From an uncultured Acidobacteriia bacterium (GTDB taxonomy: Bacteria; Acidobacteriota; Terriglobia; Bryobacterales; Bryobacteraceae): 40,718 nucleotides of DNA. The notes under the pieces are model-generated. The model worked only from the letters and a program-made list of their open reading frames with translations, made no database searches and was not told where the DNA came from. The position numbers and the translations under genes are program-made. Below, one piece after another: positions 15,888 to 24,484 of this stretch. The stretch covers positions 1 through 40,718 of the forward strand of contig CAIVPR010000055.1 of NCBI GenBank assembly GCA_903907865.1. The letters run 5' to 3'. Position 1 is the stretch's first letter. Each line of letters opens with the position of its first letter.

Positions 15888-16775
15888 ATGCGCACCCTAG
15901 AAGGCGTCTACCCCATTCTCGTAACCACGTTCCATGACGACGGCTCCATCGACCCGGTGAGCCAAGCCAGCCTCGTCGAGCATCTGCTCGCCCAAGGAGC
16001 CCATGGCCTTGGCCTGTTCGGTAACGCCAGCGAAGGCTACGCCCTGCTCGACTCCGAGCGCCGCGAACTCCTCAAGGTGATCCGGGAAACCGTCAACGGC
16101 CGGGTACCCCTCGTCGTCTCCAGCGCAGCCAACGGTACCGACGCCGCCGTCCGCCTCTCCAAACAGGCCGAGGACGAAGGTGCCGACGCCCTCATGGTCC
16201 TCCCGCCCTTCTACCTCAAGACCGACGCCGACGGCCTGATGCACTACTACTCCTCCATTAGCAATGCCGTCTCGATCCCCATCATGGTGCAGGATGCGCC
16301 CTTGATGACCCAAGTCCCCATGCCCGCCGCGCTCCTCGCCCGCATGGGCCGGGAAATCGATAACGTGAAGTACGCCAAGGTGGAAGCCCCGCCGACCGCC
16401 CCCAAAGTCTCCGCCGTCGTCACTGCGAACGGGCCGGTGGTCTTCGGCGGCCTCAACTGCAACTTCATGATCGAGGAGATCGAGCGCGGCGCCCGCGGCA
16501 TGATGCCCGGCAGCGACATGATCGCCATCTTCGTCGACATCTGGAACAAGCTGGAAGCTGGCGACAAGACCGGGGCGTGGGAACTCTTTACCCGAGCCCT
16601 CCCGCTCATCCGCTTCGAACTCCAGCCCGGCATGGGCGTCTCCGCCATGAAGCACAACCTCCAGGCCGCCGGAGTCATCAAGAGCACCTACGTCCGCCAT
16701 CCGACCGTCTCCCTGGGTGCGCAAAGCATTTCGGAACTCGAATTCCTCCGTCGGATGGTCTACGACCGGGCATGA
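15888..16775 (+). CDS. DapA-family class I lyase/aldolase, catalytic Tyr replaced by Gln
   Basis: This 295-aa protein starts at ATG 15888, nine bases after the dehydratase stop. It has the DapA-type TIM barrel. The Schiff-base lysine is K164 (VKYAKVEAP). The position that is Tyr133 in E. coli DapA (LYNVP) reads VQDAP, so Gln135 stands where the proton-relay Tyr is expected. The carboxylate-binding loop reads GNASEGY where the usual form is GTTGES. Members of this family cleave or dehydrate 2-keto-3-deoxy sugar acids, or act as related hydratase/lyases. Gene context (acid-sugar dehydratase before, MFS transporter after with an ATGA overlap) suggests action on the dehydratase product rather than lysine synthesis. 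Confidence 0.87.
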   Translation: MRTLEGVYPILVTTFHDDGSIDPVSQASLVEHLLAQGAHGLGLFGNASEGYALLDSERRELLKVIRETVNGRVPLVVSSAANGTDAAVRLSKQAEDEGADALMVLPPFYLKTDADGLMHYYSSISNAVSIPIMVQDAPLMTQVPMPAALLARMGREIDNVKYAKVEAPPTAPKVSAVVTANGPVVFGGLNCNFMIEEIERGARGMMPGSDMIAIFVDIWNKLEAGDKTGAWELFTRALPLIRFELQPGMGVSAMKHNLQAAGVIKSTYVRHPTVSLGAQSISELEFLRRMVYDRA

Positions 16776-17971
16776 AAAACCTGCGCTGGTACATCGCGGC
16801 CCTGCTGTTCCTCTCCACGGTCATCAACTACATCGACCGTCAGGCGCTCTCGGTCGTCGCCCCGGTCCTGACCAAGGAACTGCACCTGTCGCCGGTCGCC
16901 TATGCCAACATCCTGCAGGCGTTCCTGGTTGCCTACACCGTGATGTACGTGGTTTCCGGCATTTTGGTGGACCGCTTCGGCACCCGCCTGGCCCTCGGCG
17001 GTTTCGTGCTTTGGTGGTCCGTCTCCAACATGCTGCACGGACTGGTGAATTCGGCAATGCAGTTGGGAGCTTTCCGGTTTCTGCTCGGACTGGGCGAGAG
17101 CGGTAACTTCATGGCCGCTTGCAAGGCCACCTCGGAGTGTTTTCCGTCCAAGGAGCGCGCCTTCGTCAACGGCCTCGTGAACGCCGGGGCCGCCGCCGGT
17201 GCGATCATAGCCGGACCGCTCATCGTCTGGCTCAACATCACCTACGGTTGGCGCTCCACGTTCGTCGCCACCGGCGCACTGGGTTTGTTTTGGCTGATCC
17301 CCTGGCTACTGCTGTACAAGGACCCGCCCGCCTCCGAATCCACCCCTTCCGGGAGTCGGCTTGCCGCATGGCTGGGGCTTCTGGGACTCCGCCAGACTTG
17401 GGGCCTGTTCTTCGCGCGCTTTTTCTCCAGCCCCGTCTGGTGGTTCTATCTCTTTTGGCTGCCGAAGTACCTCGTCGAGCAACGGGGGTTCACCATGAAG
17501 CAGATGGGCCTGTTGGTGTGGCTCCCCTACGCCTTCGCCGACCTCGGCTCCGTCGCCGGCGGCTGGCTTTCCGGTCAACTCGTCAATCGCGACTGGAACG
17601 CGCTCCAGGCGCGCACCGCCTGCATGCTCCCGTTTGCCATGGTCATGCCGATCTCGGTTCTAATCCCTTGGACCACCTCGTCCGCCATTGCCATGGTCGT
17701 CATCTGCATCGTGGCCTTCAGCCACATGGCATGGATGACCAACCTGACGACTGTGACAAACGATATCTACCCTCAACCCGTCGTCGGCTCCGTCTCCGGC
17801 ATCGCAGCCTTCGGAAACGGCCTCGGGGGAGTTGTCTTCACTTCGCTGACCGGGTGGATCGTGCAGCACTTCAACTACGACGCGATCTTCCTGATCATGG
17901 GCTTCTTACACCCGGTGTCGTTTGTTCTGTACCGCTACTTGGTCGGCAAACCGCTGGAGATCACGGAATGA
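16772..17971 (+). CDS. MFS transporter, anion:cation symporter (hexuronate/sugar-acid) type
   Basis: This 399-aa, 12-helix membrane protein starts at ATG 16772, overlapping the DapA-type stop by ATGA. The N-terminus reads INYIDRQALSVVAP, the typical first helix of the anion:cation symporter family (ExuT, GudP, DgoT). The loop 2-3 motif is GILVDRFGTRLALG, and a conserved GLGESGNFMAACKATSECFP precedes helix 5. These transporters import sugar acids with protons. Together with the two enzymes ahead of it, the gene supports uptake and breakdown of an acid sugar. It converges on the thioredoxin gene with a 7-bp gap. Confidence 0.92.
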   Translation: MKNLRWYIAALLFLSTVINYIDRQALSVVAPVLTKELHLSPVAYANILQAFLVAYTVMYVVSGILVDRFGTRLALGGFVLWWSVSNMLHGLVNSAMQLGAFRFLLGLGESGNFMAACKATSECFPSKERAFVNGLVNAGAAAGAIIAGPLIVWLNITYGWRSTFVATGALGLFWLIPWLLLYKDPPASESTPSGSRLAAWLGLLGLRQTWGLFFARFFSSPVWWFYLFWLPKYLVEQRGFTMKQMGLLVWLPYAFADLGSVAGGWLSGQLVNRDWNALQARTACMLPFAMVMPISVLIPWTTSSAIAMVVICIVAFSHMAWMTNLTTVTNDIYPQPVVGSVSGIAAFGNGLGGVVFTSLTGWIVQHFNYDAIFLIMGFLHPVSFVLYRYLVGKPLEITE

Positions 17972-17978
17972 GCTTGTA

Positions 17979-18926
17979 CTACCGCCCGTTCCCGCTCTTC
18001 AGCGCGGCTTCCACCTTGGCCGCCAGCGCTTCGTACGACGCGTTGCCGGGGTTGTACATCCGTACAATCCCGCGACCGTCCACCAGCGCCAAGGTCGGCG
18101 TGGTGCTCACTCCGTAGTTCTCGAAGTTCTTCTCGCTGAGCGGGGTCTCCACCTTGCCCAGCCCGAAGTAGTATTGCTGGTAGATCGCTTGGATGTACCG
18201 GGTTTCGACGTCGACGGGTGCGTCCTCACCTCCCGCGACGTAGCCGTAGTGCTGGGTGGGCGCGATCACCTCCAGCCCCTTCGGCCCGTACTTGCGCTGC
18301 AACTCCTGCACGATGGCGATCTGGTTCTTGCAGTCCGAACACCAATGCGCCCAGAAGAAGAGCAGCACAGGATGGCCCCGGTGCGCCTCCAACGGTCTGG
18401 GTGAGGGACCGGCGACGGATTTCCCAATCTCCAGCGGTGGGGCCGGTTTTCCCTCCAGCGTCAACAGGTTCAGGTTCTTGCGGATGCGGGCGACAATCGA
18501 CGTCCCGCGCCACTTCTCGGCTTCCAAACGCAAAAACGACACCGCTTGATCCCGTCGACCCGTCGCCTTGGCGGCCAGCGCTTGCACTTCGATCGACGCG
18601 CCGAGCGCCGTGGGCAGGCTCGTGTCGGCGTCCAGCTTGCGGGACCCCAGTTTCGCGAGGACCAGCTTCCTTACCTCGCCTGCGGCGGCGTCGGCTGCCG
18701 CGAATTGCTTGGTAGCCAACTCGCCCCGCGCTACCCAGGAGTAGGCCTCGACGTATTCCGGAGTTACTCCCAGCTTGTCCTTGTACTGCTTCAGCACGAG
18801 GCGCGCGCTCGCGGTATCGCCGGACATCGACGCCAGTTTCGCTTGGTAGACGATGGGCGGGGTCGTGGCGGCTAGGGCCGAAATTGCGCACAGGGCGGCT
18901 GGAACCAGGGAACGCACCCGATTCAT
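17979..18926 (-). CDS. Secreted thioredoxin-fold protein (TlpA/ResA-like) with helical N-terminal domain
   Basis: The start is ATG 18926 (315 aa). Its start codon overlaps the stop of the upstream fatty-acid gene (18923-18926). The signal peptide is residues 1-20 (ends ISALAA). Residues of about 25-155 are helical and alanine-rich and look like TPR-like repeats. The thioredoxin fold follows with the redox motif WCSDC at 195-199, preceded by HPVLLFFWAH; the cis-Pro region is VSTTPTLALVD. A role in disulfide exchange or cytochrome maturation in the periplasm is likely. The aberrant long frame to 19427 is not real, because it overlaps the upstream gene. Coupling to a beta-oxidation enzyme is unexpected for a periplasmic redox protein. 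Confidence 0.87.
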   Translation of the reverse strand: MNRVRSLVPAALCAISALAATTPPIVYQAKLASMSGDTASARLVLKQYKDKLGVTPEYVEAYSWVARGELATKQFAAADAAAGEVRKLVLAKLGSRKLDADTSLPTALGASIEVQALAAKATGRRDQAVSFLRLEAEKWRGTSIVARIRKNLNLLTLEGKPAPPLEIGKSVAGPSPRPLEAHRGHPVLLFFWAHWCSDCKNQIAIVQELQRKYGPKGLEVIAPTQHYGYVAGGEDAPVDVETRYIQAIYQQYYFGLGKVETPLSEKNFENYGVSTTPTLALVDGRGIVRMYNPGNASYEALAAKVEAALKSGNGR

Positions 18927-21022
18927 GATGCGTGGAATTTGCCGCCGGATTCGGCCAGTCGCTTCAGTAGCGGTGCCGGGGCCCAGAGGTCTGACCCGTG
19001 CTGCCGCTCGAACTCCTCGATGCGGGCCAAGACCTGCGGGAGACCCACGGAATCGGCGTAGAACATCGGGCCGCCGCGCCATGCCGGGAAGGCGTAGCCG
19101 TTCAGGTACACGATGTCGATGTCGACCGCCCGCAGCGCCACTCCCTCTTCCAGCAGCTTCGCCCCCTCGTTGATCAGGGCGTAAAGGCAGCGGTCGAGGA
19201 TCTCCGAACGGTCGATCTGGCGGGGGACGATGCCGGTGCCCGCGATGGCCTCGGCGATCACGTAGGGAATTTCGGGGTCGGGCGTCGCCACCCTGTGCGT
19301 GTCGTACCGCGAGAAGCCACGGAAGGTCTTCTGGCCGTAGCGGCCCAGTTCGTAGAGCTTGTCGGAAATAAGCGGAATCCGCACACCCGGCTTTTCGAGG
19401 TGTTTGGACTCTTGCCGGATGCGCCACCCGACGTCGATGCCCGCCAAGTCCGTCATCGCCAGCGGTCCCATCGCGAAGCCGAAATCGTAGAGGGTCGCGT
19501 TGATCTCCTCCACCGACGCGCCTTCCTCCACCAGGAATTGCGCCTCGCGCAGGTAGACGTGGACCATGCGGTTGCCGATGAAACCTCGGCTATTGCCCGC
19601 CAGCACCGCCACCTTCGTCAGTTTCTTGCCCAGCGCCATCGACGACGCGATCACTTCCTTGCTCGTCGCCTTGCCGCGAACAACTTCCAGCAGCCGCATC
19701 ACGTTCGCGGGGCTGAAGAAATGGTGTCCCACGACCATCTCGGGCCGCTTGGTGGCCGACGCGATCTCGTCGATGTCCAGCGTGGACGTGTTCGAGGCCA
19801 GGATGCAAGTGGGCTTCGCCACGGCGTCCAGCTCGGCGAAGATCTGTTTTTTCAGCTCCATGCCTTCGAACACGGCCTCGGTGATGACGTCGGCCTCCTC
19901 GAATCCGTCGTACGTGAGCTGCGGCGTGATGAAGGCCATGCGGCGCTCCATCTCGGCCCAGTCGAAGCGGCCCTTGCGGACGGAATTGGCATAGTTGGAG
20001 CGGATGGTGTTGATGCCCTTGTCGAGCGCCTTCTGGTCGGTTTCCTTGAGGATGACGGGGATCCCGGCGTTGGCGTAGTTCATCGCGATGCCGCCGCCCA
20101 TGGTCCCGGCCCCCACGACTGCGGCCTTCTTGACCTTCATCACCGGAGTGTCCTTGCCGATGTCGGGGATCTTGGCCACCGTGCGTTCCCCGAAGAAGGC
20201 GTGGATCATCGCAGCCGACTGCGACGAATGCAGGCAGCGGGCAAAAGCCTCGCGCTCCAGCTCGCAGCCGCGTTCGAAGAGGCGCAGGGAGGATTCGACG
20301 GCGTCGATGGCTTCCAAGGGGGCTACTTGGCCGCGCTTGGTGGCCTTGGCCTTGTCGACGGCGGCGGAGAAGTACCTGGGGTCGACCTCCTTCAGCTTGC
20401 CGCGCCGGTCGCGGGTTTTGGAGATCGGCTTGTGGATGGCCTCGCGGGCGAAGGCGATGGCGCCTTCGAGCAGATCGCCCTCGATGATCCTGTTCACAAG
20501 GCCGGATTCGAGCGCCGCCTTCGCGCCGATCGGTTCTCCGAATGCGCACATTTCCAGAGCCAGCTCGATGCCCGCCAGCCTCGGCAGCCGTTGCGTGCCG
20601 CCCGCGCCGGGGATGAGACCGATCTTGACTTCAGGCTGTCCCACGAGCCCGTTGGCCGCCATCACGCGGAAGTGTCCGCCCATGGCGACTTCGAGGCCAC
20701 CGCCGAATGCCGTGCCGTGCAACGCCATGACGACGGGCTTGAGGCAGTCCTCGATCTTGCAGATGATTTCGGGCAGGTTCGAGGCCGGTGCCTCTCCCGC
20801 CACGATCTTGCCGAACTCCCGGATGTCGGCCCCTGCGATGAAAGTGGTGCCCGCGCCGATCACCACAATGGCCTTCACTGCACCGTTCGAGGCCGCTTGT
20901 TCGATGCAGGAAAGGATGCCTTCGGGCACTCCTGGGCTCAGGGCGTTCACTGGCGGATTGTCAATCGTGACAATCGCGATTTCGTCCCGACGGGACAGCT
21001 TTACCAAATCGTTCACAACCAC
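18923..21022 (-). CDS. Bifunctional enoyl-CoA hydratase/3-hydroxyacyl-CoA dehydrogenase (FadJ/FadB-like)
   Basis: I place the start at GTG 21022 (699 aa), with GTG 21016 an alternative and ATG 21079 possible but overlapping the divergent gene. The N-terminal crotonase domain contains HGTAFGGGLE and QPEVKIG, with the two catalytic glutamates 20 residues apart (E111, E131). The NAD-binding Rossmann motif GAGTMG follows at 304-309. HHFFSP (about 433-438) and E446 mark the dehydrogenase active site. GNSRGFIGNRM opens the C-terminal helical domain, which is duplicated, as expected. The enzyme carries out the middle steps of beta-oxidation in the cytoplasm. No thiolase gene lies next to it. The downstream gene is the secreted thioredoxin. 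Confidence 0.9.
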   Translation of the reverse strand: MVVNDLVKLSRRDEIAIVTIDNPPVNALSPGVPEGILSCIEQAASNGAVKAIVVIGAGTTFIAGADIREFGKIVAGEAPASNLPEIICKIEDCLKPVVMALHGTAFGGGLEVAMGGHFRVMAANGLVGQPEVKIGLIPGAGGTQRLPRLAGIELALEMCAFGEPIGAKAALESGLVNRIIEGDLLEGAIAFAREAIHKPISKTRDRRGKLKEVDPRYFSAAVDKAKATKRGQVAPLEAIDAVESSLRLFERGCELEREAFARCLHSSQSAAMIHAFFGERTVAKIPDIGKDTPVMKVKKAAVVGAGTMGGGIAMNYANAGIPVILKETDQKALDKGINTIRSNYANSVRKGRFDWAEMERRMAFITPQLTYDGFEEADVITEAVFEGMELKKQIFAELDAVAKPTCILASNTSTLDIDEIASATKRPEMVVGHHFFSPANVMRLLEVVRGKATSKEVIASSMALGKKLTKVAVLAGNSRGFIGNRMVHVYLREAQFLVEEGASVEEINATLYDFGFAMGPLAMTDLAGIDVGWRIRQESKHLEKPGVRIPLISDKLYELGRYGQKTFRGFSRYDTHRVATPDPEIPYVIAEAIAGTGIVPRQIDRSEILDRCLYALINEGAKLLEEGVALRAVDIDIVYLNGYAFPAWRGGPMFYADSVGLPQVLARIEEFERQHGSDLWAPAPLLKRLAESGGKFHAS

Positions 21023-21027
21023 ATAGT

Positions 21028-22581
21028 ATGCTGCCAGCAGTGACCGGAGCGGAAAGTCTTTTACGGACGCTGTTGGCAAACGGCGTAGATACGTGTTTCA
21101 TGAACCCTGGGACGTCGGAGATGCACTTCGTCGCGGCGCTCGACCGGGTGCCTGGATTGAGGGGCATTTTGTGCCTGTTCGAGGGCGTTTGCTCGGGCGC
21201 GGCGGACGGCTACGCACGCGCCATCGGGCGTCCGGCGTCGACCCTGCTGCATTTGGGACCGGGGCTTGGCAATAGCCTTGCGAACTTCCACAATGCCCGG
21301 AAGGCGCGGTCGGCGGTGGTGAATATCGTGGGCGAACACGCGACTCCGCACTTGCAGGTGGACGCGCCGCTGACGTCGGATATCAATACCTTCGCCCGCA
21401 CCGTGTCGTCGTTTGTGCGGACCACGGCTAGCCCGGCGGACGTGGGACCTGCCGCCTCCGAGACCGTCGCGGCGGCTTGGGGACCTCCTGGTGCCGTGGC
21501 GACGCTCATCGTGCCCGCGGACCATTCCTGGACTGAAGGCGGCGTGCCGGGGGCGAAGGCGTTGTTGACTCCCCCTGCTCCCGTTTCCGACGCCACCTTG
21601 CGGCGCGTGGCGGAACTTGTTCGGCTGGCGGGGGCCACGATCCTGTTGGGCGGCACCACGGTCAATCCAAGGGCGCTGGCGGCGGCCCATCGGATTTCCG
21701 CCCATACCGGGGCCAAGGTGGCGCTCGCGCGCAATGCGGGGCGGTTCTCGCTGGGGCGCGGCCGGTTTCAGCCAGTCACAGTGCCGTACTTCCCGGAAGG
21801 CGCGCTGCCGCTCTTCGCCGACACGCGGAATCTGATCCTGGTGGAATCCGAGGTGCCGGTTTCGTTCTTCGCCTATCCCGGCATCCCCAGCTACATGGTG
21901 CCGGACTCCTGCACCACCACCATTTTGGCGCGTCGGCAGGACGACGGCACCGGGGCGCTCGAAGCTCTGGCGGAGCTGATCGGCGCGGGTCCGGCGATCT
22001 TGGTCGATCCGGCGCGTCCCGAGGTTGTGGACGATGACGTCCCCTTGACTCTGGAGGCCCTCGGCCGCACCGCCGCGGCGCTACTGCCGGAAAACTCGCT
22101 GGTCTCGGATGAATGCGTCTCGTCCGCGGTGCCGATCCAAACCGCCCTCCGGACCGCCGCACCGCATGAGGAGATGCCGGTGACCGGCGGCTCGATCGGC
22201 CAGGGATTGCCAGTCGCTCTCGGTGCCGCCGTGGCCTGCCCGGACCGCAAGGTGGTCGCCTTCGACGCCGACGGCTCCGCGATGTACACGCTGCAGTCGC
22301 TCTGGACCATGGTGCGGGAGAACCTGGACGTGACCGTGATCATTCTTGCCAACCGGCGCTACCGGATCCTCGATATCGAGATGCGGAGGACGGGTGCCAA
22401 CGGTTTCGGAAGCTTGGCGGAGGCGATGATCGACATCAGCCGCCCGGAGCTGGACTTCGTCAAGCTGGCGGCGGGGATGGGGATGGAATCGGGCCGTGCG
22501 ACCACGGCGCGCGAGTTCGCGAAGCTGACCCGCGAGGCGTTTGGACGGCGGGGGCCGTTCCTAATCGAGGCGGTTATCTGA
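21028..22581 (+). CDS. ThDP-dependent acetolactate synthase large-subunit-like enzyme
   Basis: The start is ATG 21028 (517 aa); a GTG at 21040 is an alternative. The ThDP-activating Glu is E52 in FEGVCSGAADGYAR, and the ThDP/Mg motif is DADGS (413-417) with Asn442 after a spacer (the usual NN is N-R). The middle domain is of the acetolactate synthase/benzoylformate decarboxylase type. No small subunit is nearby, so it is probably a 2-keto acid decarboxylase or carboligase rather than true biosynthetic acetohydroxyacid synthase. It is transcribed away from the FadJ-like gene, whose chosen start is only five bases upstream, so the two promoters must lie inside the opposing coding sequences. Confidence 0.85.
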   Translation: MLPAVTGAESLLRTLLANGVDTCFMNPGTSEMHFVAALDRVPGLRGILCLFEGVCSGAADGYARAIGRPASTLLHLGPGLGNSLANFHNARKARSAVVNIVGEHATPHLQVDAPLTSDINTFARTVSSFVRTTASPADVGPAASETVAAAWGPPGAVATLIVPADHSWTEGGVPGAKALLTPPAPVSDATLRRVAELVRLAGATILLGGTTVNPRALAAAHRISAHTGAKVALARNAGRFSLGRGRFQPVTVPYFPEGALPLFADTRNLILVESEVPVSFFAYPGIPSYMVPDSCTTTILARRQDDGTGALEALAELIGAGPAILVDPARPEVVDDDVPLTLEALGRTAAALLPENSLVSDECVSSAVPIQTALRTAAPHEEMPVTGGSIGQGLPVALGAAVACPDRKVVAFDADGSAMYTLQSLWTMVRENLDVTVIILANRRYRILDIEMRRTGANGFGSLAEAMIDISRPELDFVKLAAGMGMESGRATTAREFAKLTREAFGRRGPFLIEAVI

Positions 22582-22607
22582 TCTTCGTCAGGCATAATAA
22601 GTGGTGT

Positions 22608-22919
22608 ATGCCCCCGTCAACCGCCAAGCCTTCCAGCTCCCGTCGTCCGGCGTCGGTGAACCAAGGCCGGGTTACTGCCCAGTCTCGATACACCGTCGCT
22701 CTGGCCCCGGCTGTGGCCGACAACGTCGCTCGTTACGCTCGAACCGCAGACACAAGCATGAGCAAGGCAATTGCCGCGCTCGTGCGTCTGGGCCTCGAAG
22801 GGCAGGATAGCCGTCGAGTGGAATTCTTCAATAAGCTGAATGCCAATCTGGCGAATGAGGAGCCCAGTCAGCAGGATCGGATGGTTGACGAGTTCCAGGC
22901 GTTGATTCTCGGTGCTTAA
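22608..22919 (+). CDS. Small ribbon-helix-helix-like protein
   Basis: This 103-aa protein starts at ATG 22608; a CATAAT box (22593-22598) lies just upstream. The N-terminus is a disordered S/P/R-rich tail. Residues of about 27-63 have a ribbon-helix-helix look: a strand (RYTVALAP), a helix (AVADNVARYART), then TSMSKAIAALVRLGLE. The C-terminus is acidic and polar. Ribbon-helix-helix proteins of this size are usually DNA-binding autorepressors or antitoxins. The next gene starts two bases after its stop, so the two are a unit. The family is not identified with certainty. Confidence 0.65.
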   Translation: MPPSTAKPSSSRRPASVNQGRVTAQSRYTVALAPAVADNVARYARTADTSMSKAIAALVRLGLEGQDSRRVEFFNKLNANLANEEPSQQDRMVDEFQALILGA

Positions 22920-22921
22920 GG

Positions 22922-23164
22922 ATGCCGAAGATTCAATGGGAACGGCTCCCAAGAGAGAAGTGGGCACACCTGCGCGACAGGGCAAAAGAACGTCGGATCT
23001 CCCAAGAGGATTTGTTCGCTTTGGCTGAGTGGAAGGCTCAAGATCCCGACGTTCCCGATGGCGACTGGTTCAAGGATTTCGGTACCTTCAAGCTGTGCGG
23101 TACAGGAAGACTCCCCAGCACGTTCTTGTTGGCGGGGCAGATCGCCCACGGGAAGCCGCTGTAG
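22922..23164 (+). CDS. Small uncharacterised partner of the ribbon-helix-helix gene
   Basis: This 80-aa protein starts at ATG 22922, two bases after the upstream stop. It reads as one small acidic/aromatic domain, with IQWERLPREKW at the start, a helix (LFALAEWKAQ), then the block DGDWFKDFGTFKLCG and a C-terminal LPSTFLLAGQIAHG. I recall similar small proteins with WYKDFGSFKLCG in other bacteria, but no function. Placement and spacing suggest a toxin-antitoxin-like or regulator-effector pair, but no nuclease or acetyltransferase motif is visible. It may simply be a co-transcribed accessory protein. Confidence 0.6.
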   Translation: MPKIQWERLPREKWAHLRDRAKERRISQEDLFALAEWKAQDPDVPDGDWFKDFGTFKLCGTGRLPSTFLLAGQIAHGKPL

Positions 23165-23221
23165 GGTCGACAACGAGCTTGCCCGTTTCCGCGTCTTCCG
23201 CGATGCGCTACCCTATGGCAA

Positions 23222-24466
23222 ATGCGTCAGTCCCTCCGAACACTCGCCGCCGTCCTGTTGCTTGCTTTCGCCCTGCCCGCAGCCCCGCCCACAAAACCGA
23301 AGGTCCGGGCAATCACGGGTTTCGTCACCATCGACGCCGCGCACTACCAGACCCAAATCGGGGAGACGGTCCAATTCCTCTCGCGCATCCGTGACGCCGT
23401 CAAAGCCGCCGGTTACGACGTCGCCGGAATCCGCATCTCCACCCAGCCGTTCCCCGAATACACGCGAGGACTCTCGCGCGCCGACGCGCTGAAACTGCTC
23501 CGCGACCTCAACGACCTCTCGACCAAGCTCGGCTTCAACCCCAACATCGGCCCGGCCATGCGCAACGACTCCGACCCCACCGCCCCGGTCGACCTGCTCA
23601 TCGACGTACTGTCCACACCCGGCAACCGGCTGGTTTCCAACCTAGTCACCGCAGGCGACGACGGCATCCACTGGAACGCGGTCCGCCAAGCCGCCCGCGT
23701 CATCAAGGCCGTCGGCGAGCGCAGTCCCCACGGTCAGGGCAACTTCAACTTCGGGGCGATTTCCATGCTGAAGCCCTACGGTCCCTTTTACCCCGGTGCC
23801 TGGCATCCGGGCGGAACCCGCGCCTTCGCCATCGGGCTCGAGTCCGCCAATGTCGTGATGGACGTCTTCGCTGCCAACAAGGACCCCCGCACGGCCGAAA
23901 AGGCGCTCACGGACGCCCTCGCCGTCCACGCCAAGGCAGTAGACTCCGCCGCGACCACGGCCTCTGCCGGGTCTGGCTGGACGTACGCCGGAATCGACCC
24001 CACCCCGGCACCGGGTGGGGACGTTTCCATCGGTACGGCAATCGAATCCTTCGTCGGAGGACCCTTCGGATCTCCCGGAACGGAAACCGCGTCCGCCATT
24101 GTCACACGGGCCGTGAAGGCGGTGCCGGTGAAGCAGACGGGCTACTCCGGGTTGATGATTCCGGTGTTGGAAGAAACTACCCTCACCCGCCGCTGGACCG
24201 AGGGCACGTACGGCTTGGATTCGATCCTCGCGTATTCGGCGGTCTGCGCGGGCGGTGTGGATACCGTGCCGCTCGCCGGGGACACCAGCGAAGATGTGAT
24301 CGCGCGGATCGTTGGCGACGTCGCCACGCTGGCGTATCGCTGGAACAAGCCGCTCGCGACCCGGCTGCTGCCCTCGCCCGGCAGGAAGGTCGGAGAGATG
24401 ACGGAATTCGGCGGGCAGTTGTCGAACGCGGCGATCCAGCCTTTGCCGGGCACGCCGCGCCGGTAA
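23222..24466 (+). CDS. DUF711 (UPF0210) family protein with an N-terminal signal peptide
   Basis: This 414-aa protein starts at ATG 23222. A signal-like segment (LAAVLLLAFALPAAP) occupies residues 7-22. The body matches DUF711: VRAITGFVTID, FNFGAISMLKP, VDVS-like spacing around GGDVSIGTAIESFVGGPFG, and the hallmark GYSGLMIPVLEETTL and LAYSAVCAGGVDTVPLAGDT. DUF711 proteins are thought to be catalytically active, but no reaction is known to me. Most family members I recall lack a signal peptide, so this one appears to be exported. It is monocistronic: the gap before it is 57 bp and the next gene converges after 18 bp. Confidence 0.82.
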   Translation: MRQSLRTLAAVLLLAFALPAAPPTKPKVRAITGFVTIDAAHYQTQIGETVQFLSRIRDAVKAAGYDVAGIRISTQPFPEYTRGLSRADALKLLRDLNDLSTKLGFNPNIGPAMRNDSDPTAPVDLLIDVLSTPGNRLVSNLVTAGDDGIHWNAVRQAARVIKAVGERSPHGQGNFNFGAISMLKPYGPFYPGAWHPGGTRAFAIGLESANVVMDVFAANKDPRTAEKALTDALAVHAKAVDSAATTASAGSGWTYAGIDPTPAPGGDVSIGTAIESFVGGPFGSPGTETASAIVTRAVKAVPVKQTGYSGLMIPVLEETTLTRRWTEGTYGLDSILAYSAVCAGGVDTVPLAGDTSEDVIARIVGDVATLAYRWNKPLATRLLPSPGRKVGEMTEFGGQLSNAAIQPLPGTPRR

Positions 24467-24484
24467 GCGCTACACGTTGATCTT

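Noticed and set aside
18998-21043. Plus-strand open frame of about 680 codons
   Set aside because: Antisense to the FadJ-like gene, with histidine/leucine-rich shadow composition.
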